This document shows, one piece after another, positions 25,591 through 34,300 of a stretch of DNA of 64,000 nucleotides. Location of the stretch: contig JAATWA010000001.1 of the NCBI GenBank assembly GCA_013361095.1, forward strand, positions 1,714,501-1,778,500, in the 5' to 3' direction. Made by a program: the position numbers and the translations under genes. Under the pieces are notes generated by a model. That model saw only the letters and a list, made by a program, of their open reading frames with translations. It was not told where the DNA came from and did no database searches. How positions within the stretch are numbered: the stretch's first letter is position 1; each line of letters starts with the position of its first letter. This stretch comes from Pseudanabaena biceps. GTDB taxonomy: Bacteria > Cyanobacteriota > Cyanobacteriia > Pseudanabaenales > Pseudanabaenaceae.

Positions 25591-25938
25591 CTATTTCTCC
25601 ACAAATTCTTTAATAATTTTTTCGATCACATTATTCTCTATATCTGATGTGTCGGACTTAGAATAAATCGTCACCAAAACCACACTGGTTTCAGTTTTTA
25701 CATAATAAATAACCCGATAACCTGCACTTTTTCCTTTCTGAATATTGCTGTTTTTGAGACGAACCTTAAATACTTGATTATTCAAACCAGAAATTTGATC
25801 ACCTAAAATTTCTCCTGATTTAAGCTGCTCAATCAGAGGTTCTAGATCCTTACGAATTGAACGATAACGTTTAGCTAATTGACTAAGATCTTTTTTAAAA
25901 CGGGAAGTCAGAAAAATTTCGATAGAATTACTCGACAT
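25591..25938 (-). CDS. RelE/ParE-family toxin
   Basis: 115 residues from ATG 25938 (a longer frame from 25980 has no support and would sit inside the antitoxin). Fold markers of the RelE/ParE superfamily: FLTSRFKKDLSQLAKRYRSI at the N-terminus and KSAGYRVIYYVKTETSVVLVTIYSKSD near the C-terminus. Likely a ribosome-dependent mRNA interferase or gyrase poison. The start lies 11 nt inside the upstream antitoxin gene, so the two are translationally coupled. Confidence 0.85.
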   Translation of the reverse strand: MSSNSIEIFLTSRFKKDLSQLAKRYRSIRKDLEPLIEQLKSGEILGDQISGLNNQVFKVRLKNSNIQKGKSAGYRVIYYVKTETSVVLVTIYSKSDTSDIENNVIEKIIKEFVEK

Positions 25939-26155
25939 CAATCCCCTCCCACATCTGAGATAGAGGAATAGTTTGACCACTCATCGCCTCTTTGAGTCCT
26001 TGTTTAATGCCCTCAATAACAACATCATCAGGGGTATCATCAAGATCCTCACGGGTTTTTTTGACTAAATATTGTAAAACTTCATGCTGTTCATTAAGTG
26101 AAAGTTGATCGATCAAAGTAAAAACCTGATCTTTTGTAATTTGCAAAGTTAGCAT
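25928..26155 (-). CDS. Antitoxin partner of the RelE/ParE toxin
   Basis: 75 residues from ATG 26155, chosen over the TTG three codons upstream because AAGGGAA then lies at a workable distance. Sequence is acidic and helical: LTLQITKDQVFTLIDQLSLNEQ, then EVLQYLVKKTRE, with a C-terminal tail (GLKEAMSGQTIPLSQMWEGI) that resembles the toxin-wrapping end of short cyanobacterial antitoxins. No classical DNA-binding domain is certain. Expressed divergently from the HigBA-like pair across a 0.18-kb spacer. Confidence 0.75.
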   Translation of the reverse strand: MLTLQITKDQVFTLIDQLSLNEQHEVLQYLVKKTREDLDDTPDDVVIEGIKQGLKEAMSGQTIPLSQMWEGIDVE

Positions 26156-26170
26156 AAGTGTCAATTCCCT

Positions 26171-26324
26171 TAAGTGTTATTCATAAATTTAGCAAAATAC
26201 TATTCTCTATTGCCTAAATTATAACTGCACATCAATCCCCCACTCATCCCCCCGAATCAAGCGATCGCCGATCAATTGTATGTTTTGCAATATTGCGATA
26301 TAAGTGTTATGCTTGACGTAACAC
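26171..26324. promoter_or_regulatory. Shared regulatory region of two divergent TA modules
   Basis: The 10-mer TAAGTGTTAT occurs at 26171-26180 and 26301-26310, close to each start. The second copy forms part of the dyad GTGTTA-n9-TAACAC (26304-26309 and 26319-26324), a plausible HigA operator. Inference only. Confidence 0.5.
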
Positions 26325-26337
26325 ATAAAACTTGCCT

Positions 26338-26622
26338 ATGCCTCAAAAATATAGAGACAAACGCATAGCCAAATTTGCTGCGGGCGATCGCGTCAAAGAA
26401 TTTCAGACGTTTGAAAGACAAGCATACAAACGCCTAGAAATTCTAGAAGCCTCACCTAATAAAGAATCCTTAATAGCTTTGCCAAGCAACCATTTTGAGG
26501 CACTAGGCGGAAATAGAAAAGGGCAGTACAGCATCCGCATAAATGACAAATGGCGTATTTGTTTTGAGTGGATAGAAACAGAAAATCGCCCATTTAATAT
26601 CGAAATTATCGATTATCACTAA
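26338..26622 (+). CDS. higB: HigB-like toxin (RelE superfamily)
   Basis: 94 residues from ATG 26338 (a TTG two codons upstream is less likely). Matches the HigB/plasmid-maintenance killer family: RDKRIAKFAAGDRVKEF at the N-terminus, LIALPSNHFEALGGNRKGQYSIRINDKWRICFEW in the core, and EIIDYH at the end. Predicted ribosome-dependent mRNA endonuclease that inhibits translation. Toxin-first gene order with the antitoxin 14 nt downstream is the usual higBA arrangement. Confidence 0.92.
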   Translation: MPQKYRDKRIAKFAAGDRVKEFQTFERQAYKRLEILEASPNKESLIALPSNHFEALGGNRKGQYSIRINDKWRICFEWIETENRPFNIEIIDYH

Positions 26623-26636
26623 AGGAGAAAACAACT

Positions 26637-26951
26637 ATGGCAAGACCTGCAATTCATGCTGGCGAAATCTTAGCAGATGAACTAGAAGAACTTGGAATTA
26701 GTGCATCAGAACTAGCGCGATCGCTCCATATACCCACAAATCGGATTACGCAAATTCTCAAAGGGCAAAGAGGTATTACGGCTGACACTGCATTACGTCT
26801 AGGTCGATGGTTTGGCACTGGCGCAGAACTATGGCTAAATTTACAAAAAGCTTATGAGTTACGCCTCGCCGAGGAGTTGGCAGGGGAAGAAATTCAAAAA
26901 ACGATTCAACCTCGTTCATCTATAATCAATCAGCAATTAGCTCAAGTTTAA
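26637..26951 (+). CDS. higA: HigA-like antitoxin (XRE family)
   Basis: 104-residue antitoxin and autorepressor. The opening RPAIHAGEILADELEELGIS and helix-turn-helix ASELARSLHIPTNRITQIL (about 23-42) are characteristic, as is RWFGTGAELWLNLQKAYELR. Binds HigB and likely represses at the dyad before higB. GGAG ribosome site precedes the ATG. Full length; the C-terminal tail is a little longer than in many HigA proteins. Confidence 0.93.
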   Translation: MARPAIHAGEILADELEELGISASELARSLHIPTNRITQILKGQRGITADTALRLGRWFGTGAELWLNLQKAYELRLAEELAGEEIQKTIQPRSSIINQQLAQV

Positions 26952-27005
26952 ATAGATAAATTTGGGGTATTTGGAAGGCGATCGCAGTTTGATTTTTTTG
27001 AAGTG

Positions 27006-27046
27006 GCGATCGCTATTACTGTGAGGCGTGATTTTTAGGTGATCGC
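27006..27046. repeat. HIP1-bounded 41-bp repeat, copy D
   Basis: GCGATCGCTATTACTGTGAG, GCGTGATTTTTAG, GTGATCGC. Followed by TTTAACGATATATTTTCTAAAG, the second module. Confidence 0.75.
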
Positions 27047-27106
27047 TTTAACGATATATTTTCTAAAGGTTTGCAGAAGGTTACTAAGCAGACTAATGGA
27101 GAAGTA

Positions 27107-27508
27107 TTATGGAAACAAACCCAAACGAACCCATAGTTTTCGAGCAGCTACTTGAGCAGCACTGTTCATCTTTAAATTTTCCACCGTAACTTTTCCAACC
27201 GCAGTAATTCCCATAACCATACCAGCTTCCATATTAATCTGAAAATGTTCTCTCCACAAATTTTGTCTTGGGTGAAAAAATTGAACTTCATCACTTGAAT
27301 CAGAATCAATAGCGCTAACACAAGTTCCTTTACGAAGATTACAAGACCTACAGGCAAGAGCTAGATTTGATTCTTCACTTGTACCTTGTCGAAATAGAGG
27401 AATGATATGCTCAACCTCGAATGGAAAATTAAAAACTAATTCTGGAGCATGGCAATATTCGCAACAATGATTAGCACGTCCTGCGATCGCACTGTAATAA
27501 GGATTCAT
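27107..27508 (-). CDS. HNH endonuclease
   Basis: 133 residues. Zinc-ribbon HNH nuclease: CCEYCHAPE, then the catalytic stretch FEVEHIIPLFRQGTSEESNLALACRSCNLRKG with paired Cys ligands, the metal-binding His of EHI and the Asn of SNLALAC. Such small HNH proteins are usual in mobile or defence-linked islands of cyanobacteria. It begins 8 nt after the stop of the 116-residue gene upstream, indicating one operon. Target unknown. Confidence 0.9.
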   Translation of the reverse strand: MNPYYSAIAGRANHCCEYCHAPELVFNFPFEVEHIIPLFRQGTSEESNLALACRSCNLRKGTCVSAIDSDSSDEVQFFHPRQNLWREHFQINMEAGMVMGITAVGKVTVENLKMNSAAQVAARKLWVRLGLFP

Positions 27509-27516
27509 AGACTTAG

Positions 27517-27867
27517 TTACTGCATTAAGGCGGTTGTGCGCACAGTTGATGCTCTTAGTTCAGCATCAACTAAATTATCTAGCTCTGCTTGTTGTTCTAA
27601 TAGTAATGTTTCTCCGCGATCGCGTGCTACTCGCCATAAATCCATCAACTCCGAGAGCCGTTTTTGTTGATCGGCACTAAAAAATAGGTCAGGATGAAAA
27701 CTTTGGATGACCAGCAGCGCAGTAAATCCTGATTCACCTAACTGAGCAGTTAAACCATCTAAAGCCTGTCCCGCAGTTTTACCAACCCCCTGTTTATCTC
27801 CAGCGATCGCCCGATAAGATTTTTCACCGCTAACACTTGATATTGGCAAGATTGATACTGTAGTCAT
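27517..27867 (-). CDS. Hypothetical protein co-transcribed with HNH endonuclease
   Basis: 116 residues from ATG 27867, selected because GAGGTTAAA precedes it by a proper distance; the longer frame from 27879 is less likely. Visible features: a Gly-rich stretch SYRAIAGDKQGVGKTAGQALD, a hydrophobic strand FTALLVIQSFHPDLFF, and a helical Arg/Glu-rich end. No known family is certain, although such genes commonly precede HNH genes in cyanobacteria. It could be an accessory or inhibitor of the nuclease; not demonstrated. Confidence 0.65.
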   Translation of the reverse strand: MTTVSILPISSVSGEKSYRAIAGDKQGVGKTAGQALDGLTAQLGESGFTALLVIQSFHPDLFFSADQQKRLSELMDLWRVARDRGETLLLEQQAELDNLVDAELRASTVRTTALMQ

Positions 27868-27921
27868 TTTTAACCTCAAGATCTCTTACTGCCTCACATT
27901 ATAGCGTTTATAGATATCGCG

Positions 27922-27968
27922 ATCGCCTCAACAATCTATCTACTAAAGCTTTGCTGAAGGCGATCGCC
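27922..27968. repeat. HIP1-bounded second module
   Basis: GCGATCGCCTCAACAATCTA, TCTACTAAAGCTTTGCTGAA, GGCGATCGCC. The fullest copy of the alternate module of the repeat family seen between 22 and 28 kb. Confidence 0.6.
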
Positions 27969-28087
27969 ATCTCTAAAACATGATCAAGTTCAAATTATTT
28001 TTTAATGGCGATCGCCATTAAAATTAAATCGCAAGAATTAGATATTTACTTGCAAGTCAGGTGACTTAAGATATCAAAGTACTGACA

Positions 28088-28672
28088 ATGTATTTAGCCA
28101 TGACACAATTTACCACGACAGAGCGAAGATGGGAGGTGGTTGTCGCAAACAATAGAGAAGCAAAGAATCAGGAGATTCGATTTGCAGTTGAGAAGACAAA
28201 CTTAGGATGGGTAATGGTTGCTGCGACTGAAATAGGGGTTTGTGCGATCGCCTTAGGCGACAATCCCGATGAATTAGTGAGCGAAATTCAGAGGCGATTT
28301 CCACAAGCAGAATTTTGTGATGACGATCTGACATTTCAGCAATGGGTTACAGATGTTGTCTCCATGATCGAAATGCCTAAGCGCAGCCTGAATTTACCTC
28401 TTGATATTCAGGGTACTGCTTTTCAAAAACAGGTATGGCAGGCATTACGAGCTATTCCCGTAGGAAGTACCTTAAGCTATCAACAAGTTGCCACCCAAAT
28501 TGGGAAGCCCAAAGCATTTCGAGCAGTTGCTTCGGCATGTGCGGCAAATAAACTAGCGATCGCAATTCCCTGTCATCGAGTGGTGGGTAGTAATGGTTCT
28601 CTCAGTGGCTATCGATGGGGAGTGGAACGCAAACAAGCTCTATTAGAACTAGAAAAGTTAGGGAATTTATAA
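28088..28672 (+). CDS. ogt: Methylated-DNA-protein cysteine methyltransferase
   Basis: 194-residue suicide repair protein that transfers alkyl groups from O6-alkylguanine to its own cysteine. The active-site IPCHRVVGSNGSLSGYRWGVERK and the preceding helix-turn-helix (STLSYQQVATQIGKPKAFRAVASACAANK) are intact. An N-terminal RNase H-like domain precedes it. No Ada regulatory domain, so it is the Ogt/MGMT short type. A second ATG four codons in (28100) is an alternative start. Confidence 0.93.
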   Translation: MYLAMTQFTTTERRWEVVVANNREAKNQEIRFAVEKTNLGWVMVAATEIGVCAIALGDNPDELVSEIQRRFPQAEFCDDDLTFQQWVTDVVSMIEMPKRSLNLPLDIQGTAFQKQVWQALRAIPVGSTLSYQQVATQIGKPKAFRAVASACAANKLAIAIPCHRVVGSNGSLSGYRWGVERKQALLELEKLGNL

Positions 28673-28741
28673 AAAATAGTAACGCCTCTATTCAAGCAAT
28701 CCGCGATCGCAATACTGATGAGTCTTAAGTTTTAGGCTTCT

Positions 28742-29386
28742 CTAGAACTTTTCGCGATCGCGCAATTTTTGTTGCATCCTTGGCAAAGCCTCTAGCTCAA
28801 ATATCGTGAGCTGTCCAGAATTAGCCTTACCGCGATCGCTCTGCAATACTTCTACCCAATAGGCGTATTTCTTTCCCTGACGCAATTGTCCATTTAAGGC
28901 GCGGAGTAATGGAGAAGCATTTTTAGCTTGCGATCGCCTGATCATCGCGGCATTGGGATAAGCATAAACAACTGAGGCAGTCGCATAGTCTCGCATAATT
29001 TCGGGATTATAAATCGAGCGCAAAGACTCCTCTAGTCGAGATTTTGTGACTCCATTTACAATGTCAAAAAAACTAATCTGTTCACTTCTAATTAAGTTAG
29101 CATCCCCACTTTTTTCAACTGTTCCCACAGACAGAATACTTGCCTGAAACTGAAATCGACGGGCTGGAGTATCACTCTTGCGAATCAGGAGACGTTCACC
29201 CTTTGCAGGGGTCAGCACGGGATTGGTTTTGATCCAGTCAGCAACTTCGTCAGGTGATTGACCAGGTAAGGCGATCGCGGATGGCGACATCACCAAACTA
29301 GCTATTTGCATTGATACCTGTGTCAACAAGGTTATGGCGATCGCCATCTTCGCGCCCTTGAAATTTTCGACCTTAAAGTAATTCAT
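28742..29386 (-). CDS. Hypothetical exported protein
   Basis: 214 residues, unrecognised. An N-terminal hydrophobic segment (about 14-34) ending SPSAIALPGQ looks like a cleavable signal peptide, so the mature protein is likely periplasmic or thylakoid-lumenal. The mature region contains PDEVADWIKTNPVLTPAKGE and ends with a strand-rich stretch (YAYWVEVLQSDRGKANSGQL). AGGAG precedes the ATG. Transcribed away from the palindrome cluster at 29.4-29.85 kb. No partner gene is apparent. Confidence 0.65.
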   Translation of the reverse strand: MNYFKVENFKGAKMAIAITLLTQVSMQIASLVMSPSAIALPGQSPDEVADWIKTNPVLTPAKGERLLIRKSDTPARRFQFQASILSVGTVEKSGDANLIRSEQISFFDIVNGVTKSRLEESLRSIYNPEIMRDYATASVVYAYPNAAMIRRSQAKNASPLLRALNGQLRQGKKYAYWVEVLQSDRGKANSGQLTIFELEALPRMQQKLRDREKF

Positions 29387-29466
29387 GAAACTCCTCTACA
29401 CCAATCATTTTTTAGATTAAATTTTGTCGGCGCTGCATCATCCAGATCTTTGCGCTCAAACCCGAA

Positions 29467-29517
29467 CCAATAATTTTTTGAAAGTGTTGCAAAGCAACAC
29501 TTTCAAAAAATTATTGG
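29467..29517. repeat. GTGTTGC-type palindrome
   Basis: 24-bp arms CCAATAATTTTTTGAAAGTG with apex TTGC around AAA, outer GAACC/GGTTCG. The gap 29387-29854 holds this and two further palindromes and no gene. Confidence 0.92.
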
Positions 29518-29728
29518 GGTTCGGTTGCTCGAAAATTACTGTAGTTACATTGCTACGCCCTTATGAATAAGTAGCTAGGGGTAAATCCTAGCCCTGATGC
29601 TATGTATTTACCCAAATTTGACGCAAATAATGGGTGAAAGGATATCACAAGTGGGACTGATTTATAGTGACATTTTCTGATTTTTTCTAACTTTTTCTGA
29701 TTTGCTCAGTTTCAATAGGTAACTTGCT

Positions 29729-29781
29729 GAACCCAAAAGATGAGGGGCGGTGCGATGCGCCGCCCCTCATCTTTTGGGTTC
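29729..29781. repeat. Palindrome with 25-bp arms
   Basis: Outer GAACCCAAAAGATGAGGGG, apex GCGGTGC around GAT, one T:G pair. GGCGG family apex. Confidence 0.9.
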
Positions 29782-29808
29782 TGTAAGTTTTGCTTAGGAC
29801 ATAAGACT

Positions 29809-29851
29809 CAAGAAGTAAGTTGCGGCGCATCGCGCCGCAACTTACTTCTTG
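29809..29851. repeat. Palindrome with 20-bp arms
   Basis: Outer CAAGAAGTAAGTTGC, apex GGCGC around ATC. It ends 3 bp before the dacB stop codon, so it may terminate that gene. Confidence 0.92.
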
Positions 29852-29854
29852 GAT

Positions 29855-31171
29855 TTAGGGTGTGGTGTTGCGATCGCTATCTCGCCAAGGAGTTTCGACA
29901 AAACTAGCATTGGGTAACTTGGGCAAGCCCCATTTGCTAACTAGATTTTGTAACATCCGATCCTGCGATTGATGGAAAGTGTCAATATTTCCTTCACCAC
30001 GATTGACGATCGCAAACCAAACAGCGCCATACTTTTGAGTTTGAATAATCCCTTCAACAGCGCTCACATCTGATAATGTGCCAGTCTTGACGATCGCCCC
30101 TTTCGGCAAGCCGCGCTGCTCGATCGTGCCACATTTGCAACCACTGACAGGATAAAGATCGGCAAGGGTCAAGCCTTCCACTTGGGCGCGATTATGAACT
30201 TCCATCAAAATAGCCACATTTGCCCTTGGCGAAATTTGATTGGCTTGACCTAAACCTGAGCCATTAATTAACTTGATCTCATCGGGAGGAATTCCCGTGG
30301 CTTGAGATGCGATCGCGGCTACTTGCTTACCGCCACCTAATTGCTCAGCTAGCATCTCCGCCATGTCGTTATTACTAAAAGTATTCATCCGCTTGATAAT
30401 TTGCCAAAGGGGTAATGACGAATGGCGAATTAGGATTTGGCTGTTATCACTAAGCTTGGGAGAATATAAATTACTACCCGTAATTACTAATTGGGGTTTT
30501 GGAGTTCCCGCCGCCATAGTGGCGTATTGAGTGGCGACTTCACCTTCCCATTGGCTGCTGTCAAAGGCTAGGCGCAATAAGCTAGCAGACTCACTATAGT
30601 CTGCCTGAAAATTCATCGCAAAATTTCCCGTAATAATCAGATTGCCTTGAACGCGCTTAATCCCTAATTGATTGAGCTTATTGCCAAGAGCGATCGCCTC
30701 TTCCCACACAAATAGAGGATCGCCGCCCCCCTCGATCCACAAATCCCCCTTGAGGGTATCGCCAACAACTTTGCCTGTGGTGCGGATATTGGTGATAAAG
30801 CGATGATTTGATCCCCATCTTTGCAGAGCGGCGAGGGTAGTCGCGCTTTTGGTAAGCGATGCTGAAGAAATCGGACGATTTGATAAACGTCCTGCGGCGA
30901 TCGCGCCATCGTGGGACTGAATCCACACGCCTTGTTCGGGATTGGTCAAGCCTGCTTGTTGTAGCTCCTTAAGCATAGTGGCGATCGCGTCGGTGGCGAT
31001 GGGATCACCCTGAGTGTTGGCGATCGTCTCCGAGGCTAGGACTGGGCGAGTAGCATAGCTCATTAGCGAATGTGGCACGGTGGCGATCGCGCGACCATCA
31101 AGGGCTTGGGTTGAAATTGCTAATAGCAAAGCACTAGCCAGACTCCACGTTGTCATGAGAAATTTCGCCAT
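29855..31171 (-). CDS. dacB: D-alanyl-D-alanine carboxypeptidase (PBP4 type)
   Basis: 438-residue class C penicillin-binding protein trimming or cleaving peptidoglycan cross-links in the periplasm. Catalytic triad motifs: SLTK with nucleophile Ser (105-108), SNNDMAE (SxN, about 267) and KTGTLSD (KTG, about 366). An N-terminal signal sequence (SLASALLLAIS, AxA-like end) is visible. Slightly shorter than the E. coli enzyme, so the non-catalytic inserted domains are reduced. Intact. Confidence 0.95.
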   Translation of the reverse strand: MAKFLMTTWSLASALLLAISTQALDGRAIATVPHSLMSYATRPVLASETIANTQGDPIATDAIATMLKELQQAGLTNPEQGVWIQSHDGAIAAGRLSNRPISSASLTKSATTLAALQRWGSNHRFITNIRTTGKVVGDTLKGDLWIEGGGDPLFVWEEAIALGNKLNQLGIKRVQGNLIITGNFAMNFQADYSESASLLRLAFDSSQWEGEVATQYATMAAGTPKPQLVITGSNLYSPKLSDNSQILIRHSSLPLWQIIKRMNTFSNNDMAEMLAEQLGGGKQVAAIASQATGIPPDEIKLINGSGLGQANQISPRANVAILMEVHNRAQVEGLTLADLYPVSGCKCGTIEQRGLPKGAIVKTGTLSDVSAVEGIIQTQKYGAVWFAIVNRGEGNIDTFHQSQDRMLQNLVSKWGLPKLPNASFVETPWRDSDRNTTP

Positions 31172-31203
31172 TAGTTTAACAACGTAATGAAGTATAAACT
31201 AAA

Positions 31204-31238
31204 GCGTGTGAGGTGGCGCGGAGCGCCACCTCACACGC
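31204..31238. repeat. Palindrome with 16-bp arms
   Basis: GCGTGTGAGGTGGCGC around GGA. Downstream flank CAAACAAATGATCGTCGCTATAG resembles the flanks of the 64 and 48.5-kb copies. Confidence 0.9.
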
Positions 31239-31371
31239 TAGCCCAAGAATTGAGTTGTCCTCAAACAAATGATCGTCGCTATAGTTAACTTTCAGAAAGA
31301 ATTGTTATACTTGCTTTATCTAAATTTCATTGTATGCATGTATAAAACTAATTCTTAACCTCACCTAAACC

Positions 31372-34300
31372 ATGCTGGCAAGTCTTTCCGATTATCAGGC
31401 GATCGCAAAAATATACGAGAGTTCCAACTCACAGGTCTATCGAGGGTTGCGAGTTGCTGATCAATTGCCAGTAATTTTAAAGGTGCTGAGTGCAGAAATA
31501 CCAACTTCGCAAGTTGTGGGGCGATATCGACTAGAGTACGAAACTACTAATATTTTTGACTCGGAGTTAGTCATCAAAGCCTATGATTTTCAACGTTGTC
31601 AAGAGAGCTTTGTGATTGTCTTAGAAGATATTGGAGGTAAGTCGTTAGAAGATTTTTTAGAAGAAAACGAGCTAAGTCTCACGGAAACTCTAGGCATAGC
31701 AATTCAAATTTGTGAGGCAGTTGCCCAAATCCATGCCGCAAATGTGATTCATCGGGATATCAATCCCGCCAACATCATTATCAATCCAGAAACATATCAA
31801 TTAAAAATGATTGATTTTGGCATTGCTTCGGTATTGCCAAGAGAGCAGTTGATTTTTGATCATCAAGGACTTTTGGAAGGAACCTTAGCTTATATTTCGC
31901 CTGAGCAGACAGGACGGATGAATCGATCGCTTGACTATCGCACTGATATTTACTCAATGGGTATCACTTTCTATGAAATGTTTGTCGGTTGTCTGCCCTT
32001 TATCAATGAAGATCCACTAGAATTAATTCATCATCATCTTGCCCTAGAGCCGATCGCCCCACATCATCGCAATCATCAAGTCCCCCTGATGTTGTCAAGG
32101 ATTATTGAGAAACTAATAGCTAAAAATGCGGAAGAACGCTATCAGAGTGCTTGGGGAGTAAAAGCCGATTTGGAGGAATGTCTCCGTCAATGGCAAACAC
32201 AACAACAGATAGAAGTCTTCCCGTTAGCAGCACAGGATATTGCTGATCGATTTTTAATTTCTGAGAAGTTATATGGTCGAACGATAGAAGTAGATCGGTT
32301 ACTGACATCTTTTAATCAAGTTGCTAATGCACAGACCAATCAAAACGTAGAGATGATCTTGATATCAGGATATTCAGGAGTCGGTAAATCGAGGCTAGTC
32401 CATGAAATCCATAGGTTAATTACCAGTAGTCGCGGTTACTTTATCTCGGGCAAATTTGAACAATATCAGCGAGATATCCCCTATCTAGCGATCGTGCAAG
32501 CTTTGCAAAGTCTGATCACGCAATTACTAACCGAAAGTGAAGCTAGTTTGCAAAAATGGCGATCGCTTCTGATTGAGGCTTTGGGAAGTAATAGTCATGT
32601 AATTACAGAGATAATTCCCAATTTATCATTGATGATTGGCAAACAGCCCGATGCGATCGCTAATGAAGATTTATCGGCTAGTGAATCACAAAATCGATTT
32701 AATTTGGTTTTCCAAAAATTTATTGGAGTATTCGCGCAGCCAGCACATCCCTTAGTGATTTTTCTTGATGATCTGCAATGGGCTGATCTATCTTCTTTAA
32801 AGCTATTGCAACTTTTAGCCCTCTCTTCGCAGCAAAAATCTCTGTTACTGGTGGGGACATATCGTGATAATGAGGTGAATGCGGCGCATCCGATGATGCA
32901 GATGATTGAAGGTATCCAACAGGCTGATCGAACTATTCAGCGCATACATCTTCAAGAACTAAATCTGTCAAGTATCAATGAACTGATTGCCGATACGCTC
33001 CATTGCTCACCCATAAAAGCTCTACCCCTTGCCGAGTTAATTCAACAAAAGACAGGTGGCAATCCTTTCTTTATGAATGAATTTCTCAAATCTCTTTACA
33101 GCGATCGCCTGATTAGCTTTGATTATCAATCAAGGCAATGGCAATGGTCGATTACGCAAATTCAAAACTGCGGCATTACTGATAACTTGGTCAGTCTCAT
33201 GGCTGAGAAGATCCAAAAACTAAGCGATCGCATCCAGCAGTTATTAAAAATCGCGGCTTGCATCGGTAGTCAATTTGATTTTCAGACCATTGCGCGGCTC
33301 TTTGACACAGATATATCAATCATTCCTACGATTCAAGAAGCGATCGCGACAGGATTAATTTTGCCATTGAGTAAAGCTTCTCAATCAATTCACTACGGCA
33401 GTGAATTGACTAATCAGCCACCTGAAATCATTTACAAATTTGCCCATGATCGTATTCAGCAAGCAGTATATTTACTGATTAATGAGGTTGATAAAATATC
33501 TCTCCATTACCGCATTGGCAAAATTCTGCTGCAAAATATTGATAAACATTCAGACCAAATTGAAGCTCAAATCTTTAAAATTGTTGGTCAGTTCCGTTTT
33601 GCCGAATCTCAAATTACGGAACAAAAAGAACGAGATTACTTAGCAAAATTAAATCTTCTCGCGGCAAATCGAGCAAGACTTTCCTATGCCTACAACTCAT
33701 CTGTACAGTATTGTCAGACAGGTTTACAACTACTAGCTTTTGATCATTGGGAAGATCAACCACAACTAGCGCAGGAGCTATTTTTAGAAAAAATCACTGC
33801 CGCTAGTTTGGCAGGTGAATTTGCACTAGTAGATCAGATCATTGAGTTAGTTACGCCACGACTTACATCCATCTATGAAATTATCAAATTTGTAGAAGTT
33901 CAAATTCAATCATTAATAGCGCGTAATCAGCTTACAGAGGCGATCGCGATCGCCCTAAATTTGCTCACTCAGTTAGGAGTAGATTTACCCCGAGAGCCTG
34001 ACCAGAGGACAAGCGCACATCTGAATATTGATATTGTCGCCAAAAAATTAGTAGATATTGGCAATCCTCTCGCCTTACCTGCCATGAGCGATCCCTCCAA
34101 ATTGGCAGCCATGAAGATTCTTAGTAACATTGCTTCTGCGGCTTACATTGGCAACCCTGCGCTCTATCCGATCATTGTGCTGAAACAAGTAGAATTATCC
34201 TTGGAGTTTGGCAACACCGCCGAAACAGCCTATGCTTTTTCCACCTATGGCTTGATTTTATGTGTGAGTAATCAGATTGCACAGGGCAACCAAGCCGCAG

